This document shows positions 19,216 through 29,035 of a stretch of 64,000 bases of DNA, in pieces. The stretch comes from Parabacteroides merdae ATCC 43184. GTDB taxonomy: Bacteria; Bacteroidota; Bacteroidia; Bacteroidales; Tannerellaceae. Numbering within the stretch: the stretch's first letter is position 1; each line of letters opens with the position of its first letter. The position numbers were made by a program, and so were the translations under genes. The notes below the pieces were generated by a model. The model did not search any database and was not told the DNA's origin. It worked only from the letters and a program-made list of their open reading frames with translations. The stretch spans positions 930,001 through 994,000 of the forward strand of contig NZ_CP102286.1 of NCBI RefSeq assembly GCF_025151215.1. The letters are read 5' to 3'.

Positions 19216-19245
19216 TTTGGAAATCCGTAATTATTCTTACCTTTG
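19216..19245 (+). promoter_or_regulatory. Promoter of the HAD phosphatase-carbonic anhydrase unit
   Basis: -33 TTTG at 19216-19219 and -7 TACCTTTG at 19238-19245, spacer 18 bp. Confidence 0.8.
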
Positions 19246-19275
19246 TTGAGGTTTAAAAGGTAATGAGTTTAGGTT

Positions 19276-20052
19276 ATGATTAAAGCAGTATTTTTTGATA
19301 TTGATGGGACATTGGTCAGCTTTAAAACACATGTAGTCCCGAAATCTACCCTTCATGCGATCGAATTGTTGAAGAAGAAGGGGATAAAAGTATTTATAGC
19401 AACTGGTCGTCATCGCCGTTCGATTAACAATCTGGGCGATCTTGAGTTCGATGGATATGTAACTTTGAATGGTGGCTATGTGTTTGCCGGAAAGGACGAT
19501 GTGATTTATAAGCATAGCATTCCCGATAAGGATATCGAAGCCTTGGTTCGTTACCAGGAAAAAGAAGGCGAATTCCCTTGTGCCTTTGTGCAGGAAGACG
19601 AGATTTTTATGAACTATACGGATAAGGCGGTCAATGATGTGTTTCATCTGTTGAACTTCCCGGCTCCTCCAATCCGTCCGATCGAGGATATTTATGGAAA
19701 GACGGTCTACCAGTTGATCGCCTTTTTTACGGCAGAGCAGGAGAAACGTATTATGAAGGTCTTGTCGCATTGTGAATCCACGCGGTGGAACCCTCTTTTT
19801 ACAGATATCGTACCGCTTGGAAGCAGTAAACGGGTCGGGATTGACAAAATGCTGGAACATTACCATATCGGTCTGGACGAATGTATGGCCTTTGGTGATG
19901 GTGGTAATGATATTCAGATGCTTAGCCATGTCGGGATTGGGGTTGCTATGGGAAATGCGGCCGAAGACGTGATGAGTGCAGCTGGTTATGTGACCACCTC
20001 TGTCGACGAGAATGGTGTATACAATGCGTTGAAACATTTCAACATTATTTGA
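19276..20052 (+). CDS. HAD superfamily phosphatase, Cof type (IIB)
   Basis: 258-aa cytoplasmic phosphatase. Motif I is FFDIDGTL with nucleophile Asp8 and acid/base Asp10. Motif II is the Thr in FIATGRHR, motif III a Lys (SKRVGIDKM), and motif IV FGDGGNDIQM with the Mg2+ aspartates. The cap between motifs II and III is the large alpha/beta C2B type, typical of Cof/YidA-like sugar-phosphate or cofactor phosphatases. The exact substrate is unknown. It is 31 bases upstream of the carbonic anhydrase gene and very likely co-transcribed with it. Confidence 0.88.
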   Translation: MIKAVFFDIDGTLVSFKTHVVPKSTLHAIELLKKKGIKVFIATGRHRRSINNLGDLEFDGYVTLNGGYVFAGKDDVIYKHSIPDKDIEALVRYQEKEGEFPCAFVQEDEIFMNYTDKAVNDVFHLLNFPAPPIRPIEDIYGKTVYQLIAFFTAEQEKRIMKVLSHCESTRWNPLFTDIVPLGSSKRVGIDKMLEHYHIGLDECMAFGDGGNDIQMLSHVGIGVAMGNAAEDVMSAAGYVTTSVDENGVYNALKHFNII

Positions 20053-20083
20053 TTTTGAACTGTTACATATATATAAGATAGTT

Positions 20084-20626
20084 ATGATAGACGAGTTATT
20101 GAAATTTAATCGTGAATTTGTAAAGAGTAAAGGATACGAGAGGTTTATCACCAATAAATATCCTGATAAGAAAATTGCGATAGTGTCTTGTATGGATACG
20201 CGTCTTACGGAGCTGCTACCGGCAGCTTTGGGAATAAAGAACGGGGATGTCAAGATCATCAAGAATGCTGGGGCGATTATTTCCCATCCTTTCGGAAGTG
20301 TGGTCCGGAGTCTGTTGGTTGCCATTTATGAATTAGGTGTGAACGAAGTCATGATTGTCGGTCATACCGATTGCGGTGCCAAGCATATGGACAGCGAACA
20401 GATGATTGAGGTAATGAAGAAGCGTGGTATCCCTTCGGAGCATATCGATATGATGCGTTACTGCGGCATTGATTTCAAATCGTGGTTGCGTGGGTTCGAC
20501 ACCCCGGAAGGTTCCGTTCGTGAAACAGTGACTCAAGTACAAAAACATCCGTTGATCCCAAAAGATATAACGGTCCGCGGATTTGTAATCGACTCGACTA
20601 CAGGTGAATTGGCTACTGTCGTTTAG
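20084..20626 (+). CDS. Beta-class carbonic anhydrase
   Basis: 180-aa zinc enzyme interconverting CO2 and bicarbonate. The zinc and dyad residues are visible: Cys36, Asp38 and Arg40 in SCMDTR, then His94 and Cys97 in GHTDCGA. The short length fits the compact beta-CA subgroup rather than the 220-aa Can type. Supplying bicarbonate would suit a capnophilic gut Bacteroidales; that is inference. It is second in a two-gene unit after the HAD phosphatase. Confidence 0.92.
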   Translation: MIDELLKFNREFVKSKGYERFITNKYPDKKIAIVSCMDTRLTELLPAALGIKNGDVKIIKNAGAIISHPFGSVVRSLLVAIYELGVNEVMIVGHTDCGAKHMDSEQMIEVMKKRGIPSEHIDMMRYCGIDFKSWLRGFDTPEGSVRETVTQVQKHPLIPKDITVRGFVIDSTTGELATVV

Positions 20627-20720
20627 ATAAATCGAGATGAAAAGTATTTAATCAAAACCTAAATATAGTTAAATAGTAGACATTGAATATGTTTTACAGC
20701 ATAAATTCAAATAAAATACT

Positions 20721-20728
20721 TATCTTTG
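20721..20728 (+). promoter_or_regulatory. -7 promoter box of the 56-aa small gene
   Basis: Perfect TATCTTTG. The predicted leader to the ATG at 20802 is about 67 nt and contains a 7-bp hairpin directly before the start. Confidence 0.7.
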
Positions 20729-20777
20729 CACTGTAAACAAAAAGAAAAAGAAAGTTTAGGTTTAGTTATTATTAATC

Positions 20778-20797
20778 GTTCTCCAAGCGTGGAGAAC
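20778..20797 (+). promoter_or_regulatory. Leader hairpin just before the small gene's start
   Basis: Perfect 7-bp stem GTTCTCC/GGAGAAC around AAGCGT, ending 4 bases before the ATG. It sits where it could control ribosome access. That function is inference. Confidence 0.55.
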
Positions 20798-20801
20798 TTA
20801 A

Positions 20802-20972
20802 ATGAGTAAAATTATGATGATGAGAGAAAACGAAAAAAGTATGCGTACTTTAGCGATGTTGCGTTATCAGGCTGATCGTTATCAGTCAGTAGGAAATGGT
20901 TCAATGTGTCAGCGAGTAAATGCTGAGATTCGCAGATTGGTGAGCCAAATGAGCGAAAGCTCTAAAAATTGA
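20802..20972 (+). CDS. Small basic protein, 56 aa, unknown
   Basis: Short frame starting MSKIMMMRENEKSMRTLAML and ending MSESSKN. It is rich in Met, Arg, Gln and Ser, basic, has no signal peptide or membrane segment, and is probably helical. Support for it being a gene: a perfect TATCTTTG box at 20721-20728, a sensible leader, a stop followed by a strong structured 3' region, and isolation from both neighbours. An alternative start is the ATG at 20814. I do not recognise a family. It could be a small RNA-binding or ribosome-associated protein, but nothing proves that. Confidence 0.6.
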   Translation: MSKIMMMRENEKSMRTLAMLRYQADRYQSVGNGSMCQRVNAEIRRLVSQMSESSKN

Positions 20973-20994
20973 GTATTAAACAGTAAATAATTTG

Positions 20995-21098
20995 TTAGAT
21001 GTAGTCTCTTCACCGTAGTCTTTTGAAAGACTGGTGAGAGATAAAAGGGGGAGGTATTCGACGCTTATGAGATAGCGGAGTTTGGCCTTTTTTTATTT
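20995..21098 (+). ncRNA. Structured RNA / 3' region after the small gene
   Basis: Contains a long hairpin at about 21003-21042 (GTCTCTTCACC against GGTGAGAGA with one bulge, plus an inner AGTCTTT/AAAGACT stem). A small CGCT/AGCG stem follows, with outer AAAAGG/CCTTTT pairing ending in T7 at 21090-21096. It may simply be the elaborate terminator of the small gene, or a processed sRNA. I recognise no known riboswitch class. Confidence 0.4.
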
Positions 21099-21186
21099 TA
21101 ATGAAGTCAGTCCTGCTCTTGTCTACAACCACACTAAAATCATATTTGTGTTCTGTCATTATAGTTCGAATGTATACAAATATCCG

Positions 21187-21194
21187 TATATTTG
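21187..21194 (+). promoter_or_regulatory. -7 promoter box of the M28 peptidase gene
   Basis: TATATTTG, 41 bases before the start codon. Confidence 0.65.
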
Positions 21195-21235
21195 CATAAT
21201 GTAGAAAACTATAATCTGTAAAACACAATATCGAA

Positions 21236-22234
21236 ATGAGAAAAACGGGATTGTTTTTAGCCTCTATTGTACTAAGTGCTACGCTATGGGCCGAGTTGCC
21301 TGAAAAGAAAGGGCTGGATGTCATTAACAGGGCAAATGCCGAGGCCTATATCGGTTTTCTGGCAAGCGATGCATTGGAAGGGCGTGAAGCTGGTTTCCGT
21401 GGTGGGCGTATTGCCGGTGAATATATTGTATCTAATTTGAAAACGATGGGGATCGAACCTCTGTTCGAATCCTATTACCAACCTTTTGAGGCTTATAACA
21501 AGGAACGGCAGAAGAAGGGCCGTTTCCAGGTTCATCCGGATTCGATCGCGAAGTTGAAACAAGGTGTTCATCAGAAGTTGTCGATGAACAACATCTTGGG
21601 GAAGATCGAGGGTAAGAACCCGAACGAATATGTGATTATTGGCGCCCATTACGATCATCTCGGCTTTGACCCGATGCTGGACGGTGACCGGGTCTATAAC
21701 GGGGCCGACGATAATGCTTCGGGTGTTTCAGCTGTCCTGCAGGTCGCTAAGGCGTTTTTAGCGACGGGGGTTCAACCGGAGCGAACCGTTATTTTCGCCT
21801 TCTGGGATGGTGAAGAGAAAGGCTTGTTAGGCTCCAAATATTTCGTGCAGACATTCTCGGAGATGGATAAGGTGAAGGGGTATCTGAATTACGACATGAT
21901 TGGCCGTAATAAAGACGAGTCCAAGCCGATGCATGTCGTTTATTTCTATACGGAAGCGCATCCTGTGTTTGGCGATTGGTTGAAAAACGATATCAAGAAA
22001 TATGGCTTGAATCTGACTCCTGATTATCGTCCGTGGGATAAACCGGTAGGGGGGAGTGATAACGCTTCGTTCGCTCTTTTGGATATTCCGGTCATCTGGT
22101 ACCATACGGATGGTCATCCTGACTATCATATGCCAAGCGACCATGTGGAAAAGATAAACTGGAATAAGATTGTCGACATAACGAAAGCCTCTTTTCTGAA
22201 TATGTGGAATCTGGCGAATGAGAAAGACTATTGA
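21236..22234 (+). CDS. Secreted M28 family zinc aminopeptidase
   Basis: 332 aa with signal peptide MRKTGLFLASIVLSATLWA, so periplasmic or exported. The di-zinc ligand set of M28 is readable in order: His in GAHYDHLGF, Asp in GADDNASG, the Glu-Glu pair in FWDGEEKGLLGS, Asp in NYDMIGRN, and His in the C-terminal DGHPDYHMPSDH. The N-terminal part is the usual short propeptide-like segment. It likely removes N-terminal residues from peptides; specificity is unknown. It is monocistronic, with a 14-bp hairpin terminator. Confidence 0.9.
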   Translation: MRKTGLFLASIVLSATLWAELPEKKGLDVINRANAEAYIGFLASDALEGREAGFRGGRIAGEYIVSNLKTMGIEPLFESYYQPFEAYNKERQKKGRFQVHPDSIAKLKQGVHQKLSMNNILGKIEGKNPNEYVIIGAHYDHLGFDPMLDGDRVYNGADDNASGVSAVLQVAKAFLATGVQPERTVIFAFWDGEEKGLLGSKYFVQTFSEMDKVKGYLNYDMIGRNKDESKPMHVVYFYTEAHPVFGDWLKNDIKKYGLNLTPDYRPWDKPVGGSDNASFALLDIPVIWYHTDGHPDYHMPSDHVEKINWNKIVDITKASFLNMWNLANEKDY

Positions 22235-22257
22235 TGTGATCGTTTATATTTCTTATT

Positions 22258-22304
22258 TCAAAACACCTATGTTTCGAATTCAAAACATAGGTGTTTCGTT
22301 TTTA
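22258..22304 (+). terminator. Terminator of the M28 peptidase gene
   Basis: Arms AAAACACCTATGTTT (22261-22275) and AAACATAGGTGTTT (from about 22284), loop of about 8 nt, then a T-rich tract. Confidence 0.75.
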
Positions 22305-22390
22305 AAACATATATGTTTTGAACTCGATATCTTCTGGCTGTGAAAAGAAGTATTATCCATTTATGAAAGATAGTTGTTTTGTGGAATAAG
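22305..22390. repeat. Dispersed intergenic repeat, copy 2
   Basis: Near-identical to 1206-1294 in the same orientation. It directly follows the terminator hairpin, whose arms share the AAAACAT/ATGTTTT motif with the repeat's first 16 bases. Confidence 0.8.
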
Positions 22391-22705
22391 GTATACATCT
22401 TCTCTCTGTAGGTCAGTGCCTTTTCCTCGATAGCCAATAAGCTGTATGTATTTTTTAAATCATATTGTATGATTACTGTCTCATTTAATAGACTTATAAG
22501 AAGGTAGCACTTACCTCTTTCACTTTCTTTGTAACTGATTAAATAGTTGTTTTGAACTATGTGAATTGTGTAGTCTTAAATCACTTCATATTCTTGGTAT
22601 TTCAGTATTTATAGGGAGTTGATATATATGAATTGTTTGCTGAAGTTGTGAAGATGGACCTTAAAATCAAAAGCTATTGAAATAATATGGATTTTTCAAA
22701 TACAA
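22391..22705. other. Intergenic region with no recognised gene
   Basis: A+T-rich, with scattered stops in all frames. Nothing recognised. Confidence 0.5.
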
Positions 22706-22740
22706 GAAGGTCCACCCTTCTGTTATGAAGAGCAGACCTT
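22706..22740 (-). terminator. Terminator of the minus-strand susC-susD pair
   Basis: AAGGTC/GGACCTT stem with a second inner TCTTC/GAAG pairing, downstream of the susD stop on the minus strand. Confidence 0.65.
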
Positions 22741-22768
22741 TTGAAAAAAAATTATCAAAATATTTCAA

Positions 22769-24532
22769 TTAATCCCATCCCGGATTTTGTTTTAAATTGG
22801 GATTTAATCCGATTTGGTTTGTCGGAATAGAGAACAAATAGTTCTTGGGATCTATAAAGTTTGGAACAGGATTTGTCATTCGTTTTGTATAAACATCAAT
22901 GGCACCGTCTACGAAACCTAATCCGGATTTAATGGATTCATAATCTTTTGTATTATATCCATTTAAATCATTCTCACTTGTTGCTTTGTCTGGAATGATA
23001 CCCAATTTCGGTTGGTTCAGGCGAATACCGCAGGCCCAACGCATTAAGTCGTGATAACGATAACCTTCTGCCATTAGTTCAACACGACGTTCACGGCGGA
23101 TTTCGCGGATCAAGTTGGCGTTCGGGCCTTTGATTGTTGGATATTCGGCGACCAATTTCGGGTCTTCAATCGGATTTGTTGTCAAATGGTGATTAAAACC
23201 AACCCGATCACGCAAAGCGTTGATTGTTTTATCTAATTCGGGATCTTGGCCAAGTTCGGCTCCTGCTTCTGCACGTATCAGAAGAATCTCTGCATAACGG
23301 AAGATTGGAGCGTCTAATGTTCCAATATGATGAGATGATGTGTATTCTGACGGATTGTAATATTTGATAACACCATATCCCGTAGATGTACTAACACTTC
23401 CACTGGTATATTTACCGATATCCGGACGTTTCCCTTCTAGGTAATAGGTGTATTCACCAGCTTCGGGAGTCGGTACTGTTTGTAGTAAACGCGGATCTCG
23501 ATTCTTTAGTTCGGCGATTAATGTAGTATGATGAGAGTGGCCTTCGCAGCCGCACATAGAGATTGGTTTTCCTGTTGTTGCACACAAATAATCTTCAACA
23601 GCGTCACGACTCAAACCGATAGGAGATTCACCGACTGCAATTTGGCGGCTTAAGTTATTTCCTTTGCCGACAGTCGGATCATATTCCTTCGACAGAATAA
23701 TTTCAGGATTGGAGTTGTAATCTGCTTGGATAAATAATTCATAATAGGCTTTACCAGGTTTTGAACCTTGGAACAATGAATAGCCATATTCGGATTTCAT
23801 CAGTTCGCCTGCTGCTTCATAAGCGGCTTTGAGCAATTCGGTATCACCTTCCATATTATGATAACGGCGGAAAGTTCCTTCAAATAAACATATACGTGCC
23901 TTTAATGCAAGTGCAGCGTCTTTGCTGATGCGGTAGACACCTGTCGTTTCTTTTTGGGGTAACCATTCAATCGCTTGATCAATGTCTTTTATCATGTTTG
24001 CTACAACGGTAATACGGGAATCGCGGCCTTTGTATAGGTCTTCGTCTCCAGGAACCAATACTTTGTCATACCAAGGTACATCGCCAAAGCGTTTTACTTT
24101 ATTAAAGTAATCCAATGTCTTGAAGAATAAAATTTCACCAGCATAACGATGTTTTACGGCCTCGGTTTCCGGGGATAGTTCGTAATCTTGCATAAAAGCA
24201 TTACAAGCACGAATATTTTCCCATTTCCAATTGTCATTGTCTGCTGTAGAAATGCTGTGTTGACTGAAAGCTACAGAGTTTGCGTCCCACGGAAGTAGGT
24301 CATCAGACTGGAAATCAGTTTCCATCATCCCAAAATTATATTCGTTCGGATTTCCATGTCCGGTGATTAATTTGGGATATAAATCATTACAATATTGCTC
24401 TAATGCCTGTGCATTGGCATTTGCAAAGTATTGTTGTGTACTGATAGAGTCTAATGGCTCTTTATCCAGTACATCACAACTTTGGGTTGTGAGGAACAAT
24501 AAACCACCAAATAATATAATTGACTTTTTCAT
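22769..24532 (-). CDS. SusD/RagB family outer-membrane lipoprotein
   Basis: 587-aa surface lipoprotein that caps a SusC-type TonB-dependent transporter and helps capture glycans or peptides. The signal peptide has a lipobox at Cys19 (TTQSC). The N-terminal CDVLDKEPLDSISTQQYF, the RYAEILLIRAEAGAELG helix and the C-terminal IRRERRVELMAEGYRYHDLMRW motif are diagnostic. TPR-like helices dominate. It lies 16 bases after its partner susC, which is frameshifted, so this SusD may have lost its channel. The ligand cannot be told: no glycoside hydrolase lies in this unit. Confidence 0.92.
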   Translation of the reverse strand: MKKSIILFGGLLFLTTQSCDVLDKEPLDSISTQQYFANANAQALEQYCNDLYPKLITGHGNPNEYNFGMMETDFQSDDLLPWDANSVAFSQHSISTADNDNWKWENIRACNAFMQDYELSPETEAVKHRYAGEILFFKTLDYFNKVKRFGDVPWYDKVLVPGDEDLYKGRDSRITVVANMIKDIDQAIEWLPQKETTGVYRISKDAALALKARICLFEGTFRRYHNMEGDTELLKAAYEAAGELMKSEYGYSLFQGSKPGKAYYELFIQADYNSNPEIILSKEYDPTVGKGNNLSRQIAVGESPIGLSRDAVEDYLCATTGKPISMCGCEGHSHHTTLIAELKNRDPRLLQTVPTPEAGEYTYYLEGKRPDIGKYTSGSVSTSTGYGVIKYYNPSEYTSSHHIGTLDAPIFRYAEILLIRAEAGAELGQDPELDKTINALRDRVGFNHHLTTNPIEDPKLVAEYPTIKGPNANLIREIRRERRVELMAEGYRYHDLMRWACGIRLNQPKLGIIPDKATSENDLNGYNTKDYESIKSGLGFVDGAIDVYTKRMTNPVPNFIDPKNYLFSIPTNQIGLNPNLKQNPGWD

Positions 24533-24548
24533 GTTACTTTGTCTGTTT

Positions 24549-27500
24549 TTAGAATGTTACGTTGATACCAAATGAATAAGAACGGGTGAACGGGTAAACA
24601 CTACCGTTGTCGTCAACTTTCAAGTTACCGTTATTGTCACGTCTGCCTACAGCATCCGGATCGAGGTATTTGTACAATCCTGTAGCTTCCCAAAGATTCT
24701 GACCGCTTACGAACACTTTTAGCTGACCAATGCCGTATTTATTGATGAGCGCTTTAGGAATAGTGTAGCTTAATGTAACATCTTTCAGACGGATAAAAGC
24801 ACCGTTTTGCAGATATTTTGTCTGTGTTTGTTTACTTCTATCACTCCAAGTCGGAATAGGATAGTAAGCGTTCGTATTGGTTTCACTCCAAGAGTTATCG
24901 ATGATGTAATCATTTAAGTTAGCCCACCAAATACCTGTCTTGTATCCCCAAAATACAGGAGAGTCCAACCATACGTCGCGTTTCATTGTACCTTGGAAGA
25001 ACAGACGTAAGTCAAAACCTTTCCATGAACCACTCAAGTTGAGGTTGAAATTGTAGCGGGGAGTTGTATTACCAATGACTTTTTTGTCGCCCGAATCACC
25101 AACACGATTATTCCCACGGTCAATTTTTCCATCACCGTTCAAATCTGCATAACGAATATCTCCTGGTTTCCAAGTTGTGCTGATGAAAGCCTGTTTATTG
25201 GCCATTTCTTGGGCTTCAGCTTCATCTTTAATGAAGCCATCTGTTACATATCCCCAAATTTCGCCGATTTTCTTTCCCTGGTAATGAGTTTCATCCAAAC
25301 TTAATGTCGGATTATCATATTTCGTGATCTCAGAAGTGTTGTCTGAGATGCCGATGCTGATAGAGTAATCCAAAGGACTGCCGGCCACGTCTTTAATCTG
25401 ATCGTTCCACGTTAAAGATAATTCCATACCTTTGGTTCTCATATCTGCCAAGTTCTCTTTACCACCTGTCGTCCCTAATACAGCCGGGTAAGTTTTGTTT
25501 ACGACCATTCCTTTTGTATCGCGGATGTAATAGTCAAAAGATCCAGTGAAACGGCCGTTCAGCATAGTCCAGTCTAAACCGATATTGGTTGTGTAAACTT
25601 TTTCCCATGTGATGTTTGTACTAGCCAATGTCGGAGCTTTCAAGCCACTAATGATACCGCCGTTCATCAGATAGGCCAAAGATTCGCTTGTCAAGAAACT
25701 TAAATATTGGAAATTGCCATCTGTAACTTGATTGCCTAATGAGCCATATGAAGCTCTGACTTTTAGGTTGTCGAAAATATTACGAGCTGGTTCGAAGAAA
25801 CTTTCTTCAGAGATACGCCAACCTGCTGATACCGAGGGAAAGAATCCCCAACGATCACCAGACATATATTTGGATGAACCGTCATAGCGACCATTTACCT
25901 CAAGCAAATATTTTTGCATGTAATCATAATTCAAACGGAAGAACGCACCCTGTACAGCCCAGATTGTTGCTTCTTCACTTGGCATGTTATAAGTACTGGC
26001 CAAATCGGTGACAGGGAAATTGTTATCAAATAGATTACTAGTGCTTACGCTTAATTTAGTCGTCTTTTTGCTTTCTTGGTTGTAACCGACCATTACACCT
26101 AAATTGTGCTTGTCATTGAATGACTTCTTGTAGTCAGCCCATAAGTTCAATGCTTGATAAGTATCTCCGTAATTAGCTTTTGTTACACCTCCAGGTGTAC
26201 CAACGGATAGCGGAGATAACGTACTTTCTTCTGGCATTGTCTGATACAGTATCTTGCCGTGCTGGGTTTGATCTTGATAGAATTTGTTTCCGGTATAATC
26301 TCCCTTGATTGATAAACCGGCTAACGGTGTCAGATTAAAGGCGGCAGTGTACCAAAAGTCATCCGAGTTGGTTTTGTCTCGCCCAGCTCCATCTAGTAAA
26401 CCAGCAAAGTTATAGTTGAAGTTGCTACCTGCTATACCTGCAAAATTATTACCATCTGGCAGGTAAACAGGAATAGTTGGGAATCCACGATAGATTTCGT
26501 AAAAAATGTTTCCTAAATTAAAATTGCTGGTGTAGGGATAATCACTTGTATTGCGGTTATATTTTGTACGGAAAGTTACTTCCAACCATTTTGTAATCTG
26601 AGTGGAAAAGTTGAAAGACATATTAATACGTTTGTATTTATCCGTACCATATTGCAAAATACCATCTTGTCCTTTATAACCAATAGAGCCGTAGTAAGTC
26701 GTCTTGTCTGAACCACCGCTGATACTTGCATTATGCTGTTGCATGAATGACGGTTTGTACATTACGTCGAACCAATCGGTGTTCCCAGCATAAGCCCATT
26801 GTCCGGCAGCAGTTATTGAATTGTCTGTTGTATAAAATGCAGAAGGACCTCTTCCCGCAATGAAATCATCTACAGCCTGAACGTGTTCATCTTTGAAATA
26901 CTGTCCGCTGCCATTGTTCACGTTTGCCTGATTCATGGCACGAATCCACTTATCGGAAGAAACACCATCCGGTAAGCGAGAGGCCATCGACCAAGAAAAG
27001 TTGTTATTGTAGTTGATTTGAACTTTTTGTTCTTTTTTTCCCTTTTTTAGTTGTGATCAATACAACGCCAAAAGCGGCACGGGCACCATAAATAGAAGCA
27101 GAGGCAGCATCTTTTAATACTGATACGCTTTCGATATCTTGTGGGTTAAGCAAAGACAAGTCTGATGTTTCGACTCCGTCGACTAACAATAGTGCTTGTC
27201 CTCCATTCAGTGAAGTTGCACCACGTACATTAAATGTAGTAGCTGCATTTGGATTACCACTGGCGAAATCAATATTCAAGTTTGGAATAGCTCCTTGCAA
27301 ACCTTGTGCAATGTTTCCGATCGGACGATCTTCCAGAATTTCGCTATCTGCAATCCCTACAGCGCCGGTCAGGTTTACCTTCTTTTGTACGCCATAGCCA
27401 ACGACTACGACTTCTTCCAGTTTTTGAGTGTCTTCCGCTAATTTGATTTGAAGAGTGGATTGTCCTGTGTATTTGATTTCTTGAGTTGTGTAACCAATGA

Positions 27501-27771
27501 AAGAGATCTGAATGATGTCTCCATTTTTTACACCTTCCAATGTGAAATTACCATCCATGTCGGTAATGTTTCCATTGGTTGTTCCTTTCACTACGACCGA
27601 TGCTCCGGCAACAGGCCCTAGATCATCTACCACAGTACCTGTAACTTTTCCGTTCTGCTGGGAAATGTTCATCCCTTGCTTGGAGGGCATTGTTTCTGCA
27701 AATATACTTGCTGGGAAACAAGTGGCACCTGCCAGCAAGATTAAGCTGATAGGTTTGAAATTTTTCAACAT
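24549..27771 (-). pseudogene. SusC/RagA TonB-dependent transporter, frameshifted
   Basis: Outer-membrane TonB-dependent importer, interrupted. The first frame (27771 down to 27004, 255 aa) has a signal peptide, a carboxypeptidase-regulatory-like beta domain (GPVAGASVVVKGTTNG), the TonB box region EEVVVVGYG and most of the plug, ending at TTKKGKK. The reading then passes an A7 run (27033-27039 on the plus strand as T7) and hits a stop. The second frame continues without a gap from the same run as KVQINYNNNFSWSMASR and encodes the whole barrel (812 aa from its first ATG). Removing one A restores about 1073 aa, normal for SusC. It may be a mutation, a phase-variable run or an assembly error. The susD gene follows 16 bases later. 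Confidence 0.85.
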
Positions 27772-27944
27772 AATTTGTGTCTTATATTTAATTGAAAGAA
27801 TGCTCTTTTAATTAAAATGATGGCGCTTATTATCGCTTTTCTACATCATATATACAAAATGTTAGAGTTTTTAGCTTTTGCGTATAAAGTTTATCTGTGT
27901 TTGTAATTAGTTCTAAAAGAACTCTGCACATTTCATATCGGTGT

Positions 27945-27952
27945 CAAAGATA
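27945..27952 (-). promoter_or_regulatory. -7 box upstream of the minus-strand susC
   Basis: Reads TATCTTTG on the minus strand, giving a leader of about 165 nt. No clear -33 element. Confidence 0.55.
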
Positions 27953-28426
27953 TGAAAATTTTCCGTTGTACTGTTATTTTTCTAAAAAAAATACGTAGAA
28001 GTTTCTTTTTTAACATTTTACTCTTTTGGTATTACACAGGTATTATTCTGTTTATCAGAATAATGTATCCATTGGAAATATGTAACTATATAAAAATAGA
28101 TAAATAAAAAACATGGTCGTACTTCTGCTAATTTGTTAACAGAAGTAATTTAAAGAGACTTGTGTATTTTAAGTAATTATTGCATAATATATTTTACTTG
28201 TTTAATTTATTGAAAATCACATTGTTATGAAGTTGTATCAAAATGTATTAAAGCTAAAAATGCCATAGTTTTTTTAGAACTAATATCATTTTAAACATTG
28301 AAAACACAAAGATGTGTGAGCCTGCTTGTTTCATTGAATAAGAAGTTATTATGAAAATCAGAGTAATTCTTTCAATATCATGGAACACAAATTATGATTC
28401 AAAAGAATCAGACCTATTAGCCTAAT
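27953..28426. other. A+T-rich intergenic region
   Basis: Very A+T-rich, with no gene, strong hairpin or regulator gene (no ECF sigma/anti-sigma or hybrid sensor) between the two sus loci. It grades into the relic at about 28427. Confidence 0.5.
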
Positions 28427-28720
28427 CCTGTTGCCGGAGCCTCTGTGATTGTTAAAAGGAACCATTAACGGCATCATGACGAATGTGGATGATAATCTTC
28501 CTCCAGTGGTAGTCCATTGGTTTTGATTGATGGCATGGAAGGTGGTATCAACGCTGTCAACCCGCAGGATATTGAGAATATTTCTGCTTTGAAAGATGCT
28601 GCCGTTTCTTCCATTTGCAGGGTTTGTGTTCCTTTGGTGTAATTATTACAAAAAGCGGTAGAACAGGAAAACCAGTTGTAAACAACAATAATAGCTTTCG
28701 ATGGAATGATTCGGTAAGAA
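28427..28720 (+). pseudogene. Decayed susC fragment
   Basis: Broken pieces of a SusC N-terminus in at least three frames. PVAGASVIVK is followed after a one-base shift by GTINGIMTNVDDN (carboxypeptidase-like domain). After a deletion comes SPLVLIDGMEGG with NPQDIENISALKDAA (plug), then after another shift SFGVIITKSGRTGKP. The order matches the intact SusC at 29506. The entire barrel is missing and the sequence passes straight into a susD relic. Confidence 0.75.
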
Positions 28721-28789
28721 CCCTAACCAAATGGATTCATATTCAAAAATACAGCATTCGTTCCGAATGGTCCGGGATGGCCGGGAAAA

Positions 28790-29000
28790 GAAAAAGGAGC
28801 CTGCTAACCCATATATGGATATGTTCTTGGCTGTGGATATATCGTCTTATAGCGAAGTGCTGTATAGTAAAGGTCTCGGCTAGGTGCATTGTGTCGGTGT
28901 AGGAGTGTGGTTAGGCGATTATGGTGTCGGTGTGACCCGTGGTATGGTCGATGGTTTTTTAATGGCAAACGGTCAGCCGATCGATGTTATACAAGGTTGG
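28790..29000 (+). pseudogene. Decayed susD fragment, plus strand
   Basis: One frame reads NPYMDMFLAVD, SSYSEVLYSKGLG, an in-frame TAG at 28881-28883, then GVGVWLGDYGVGVTRGMVDG and FLMANGQPID. This is the central part of a SusD-like protein (TRxMVDxFLMxNGxPI is typical of the family). It stops near 29000, where the next fragment lies on the opposite strand. Confidence 0.7.
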
Positions 29001-29035
29001 ATTGACCAGTTGCCCAGCGTAATAAGTCTCTCCTC

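Noticed and set aside
19237..20325. 362-codon minus-strand open frame
   Set aside because: Antisense to the HAD phosphatase and carbonic anhydrase genes, both with clear active sites and a promoter on the plus strand.
21010..21324. 104-codon minus-strand frame
   Set aside because: It crosses the structured region and the M28 promoter. No family, and it is antisense to the M28 signal peptide.
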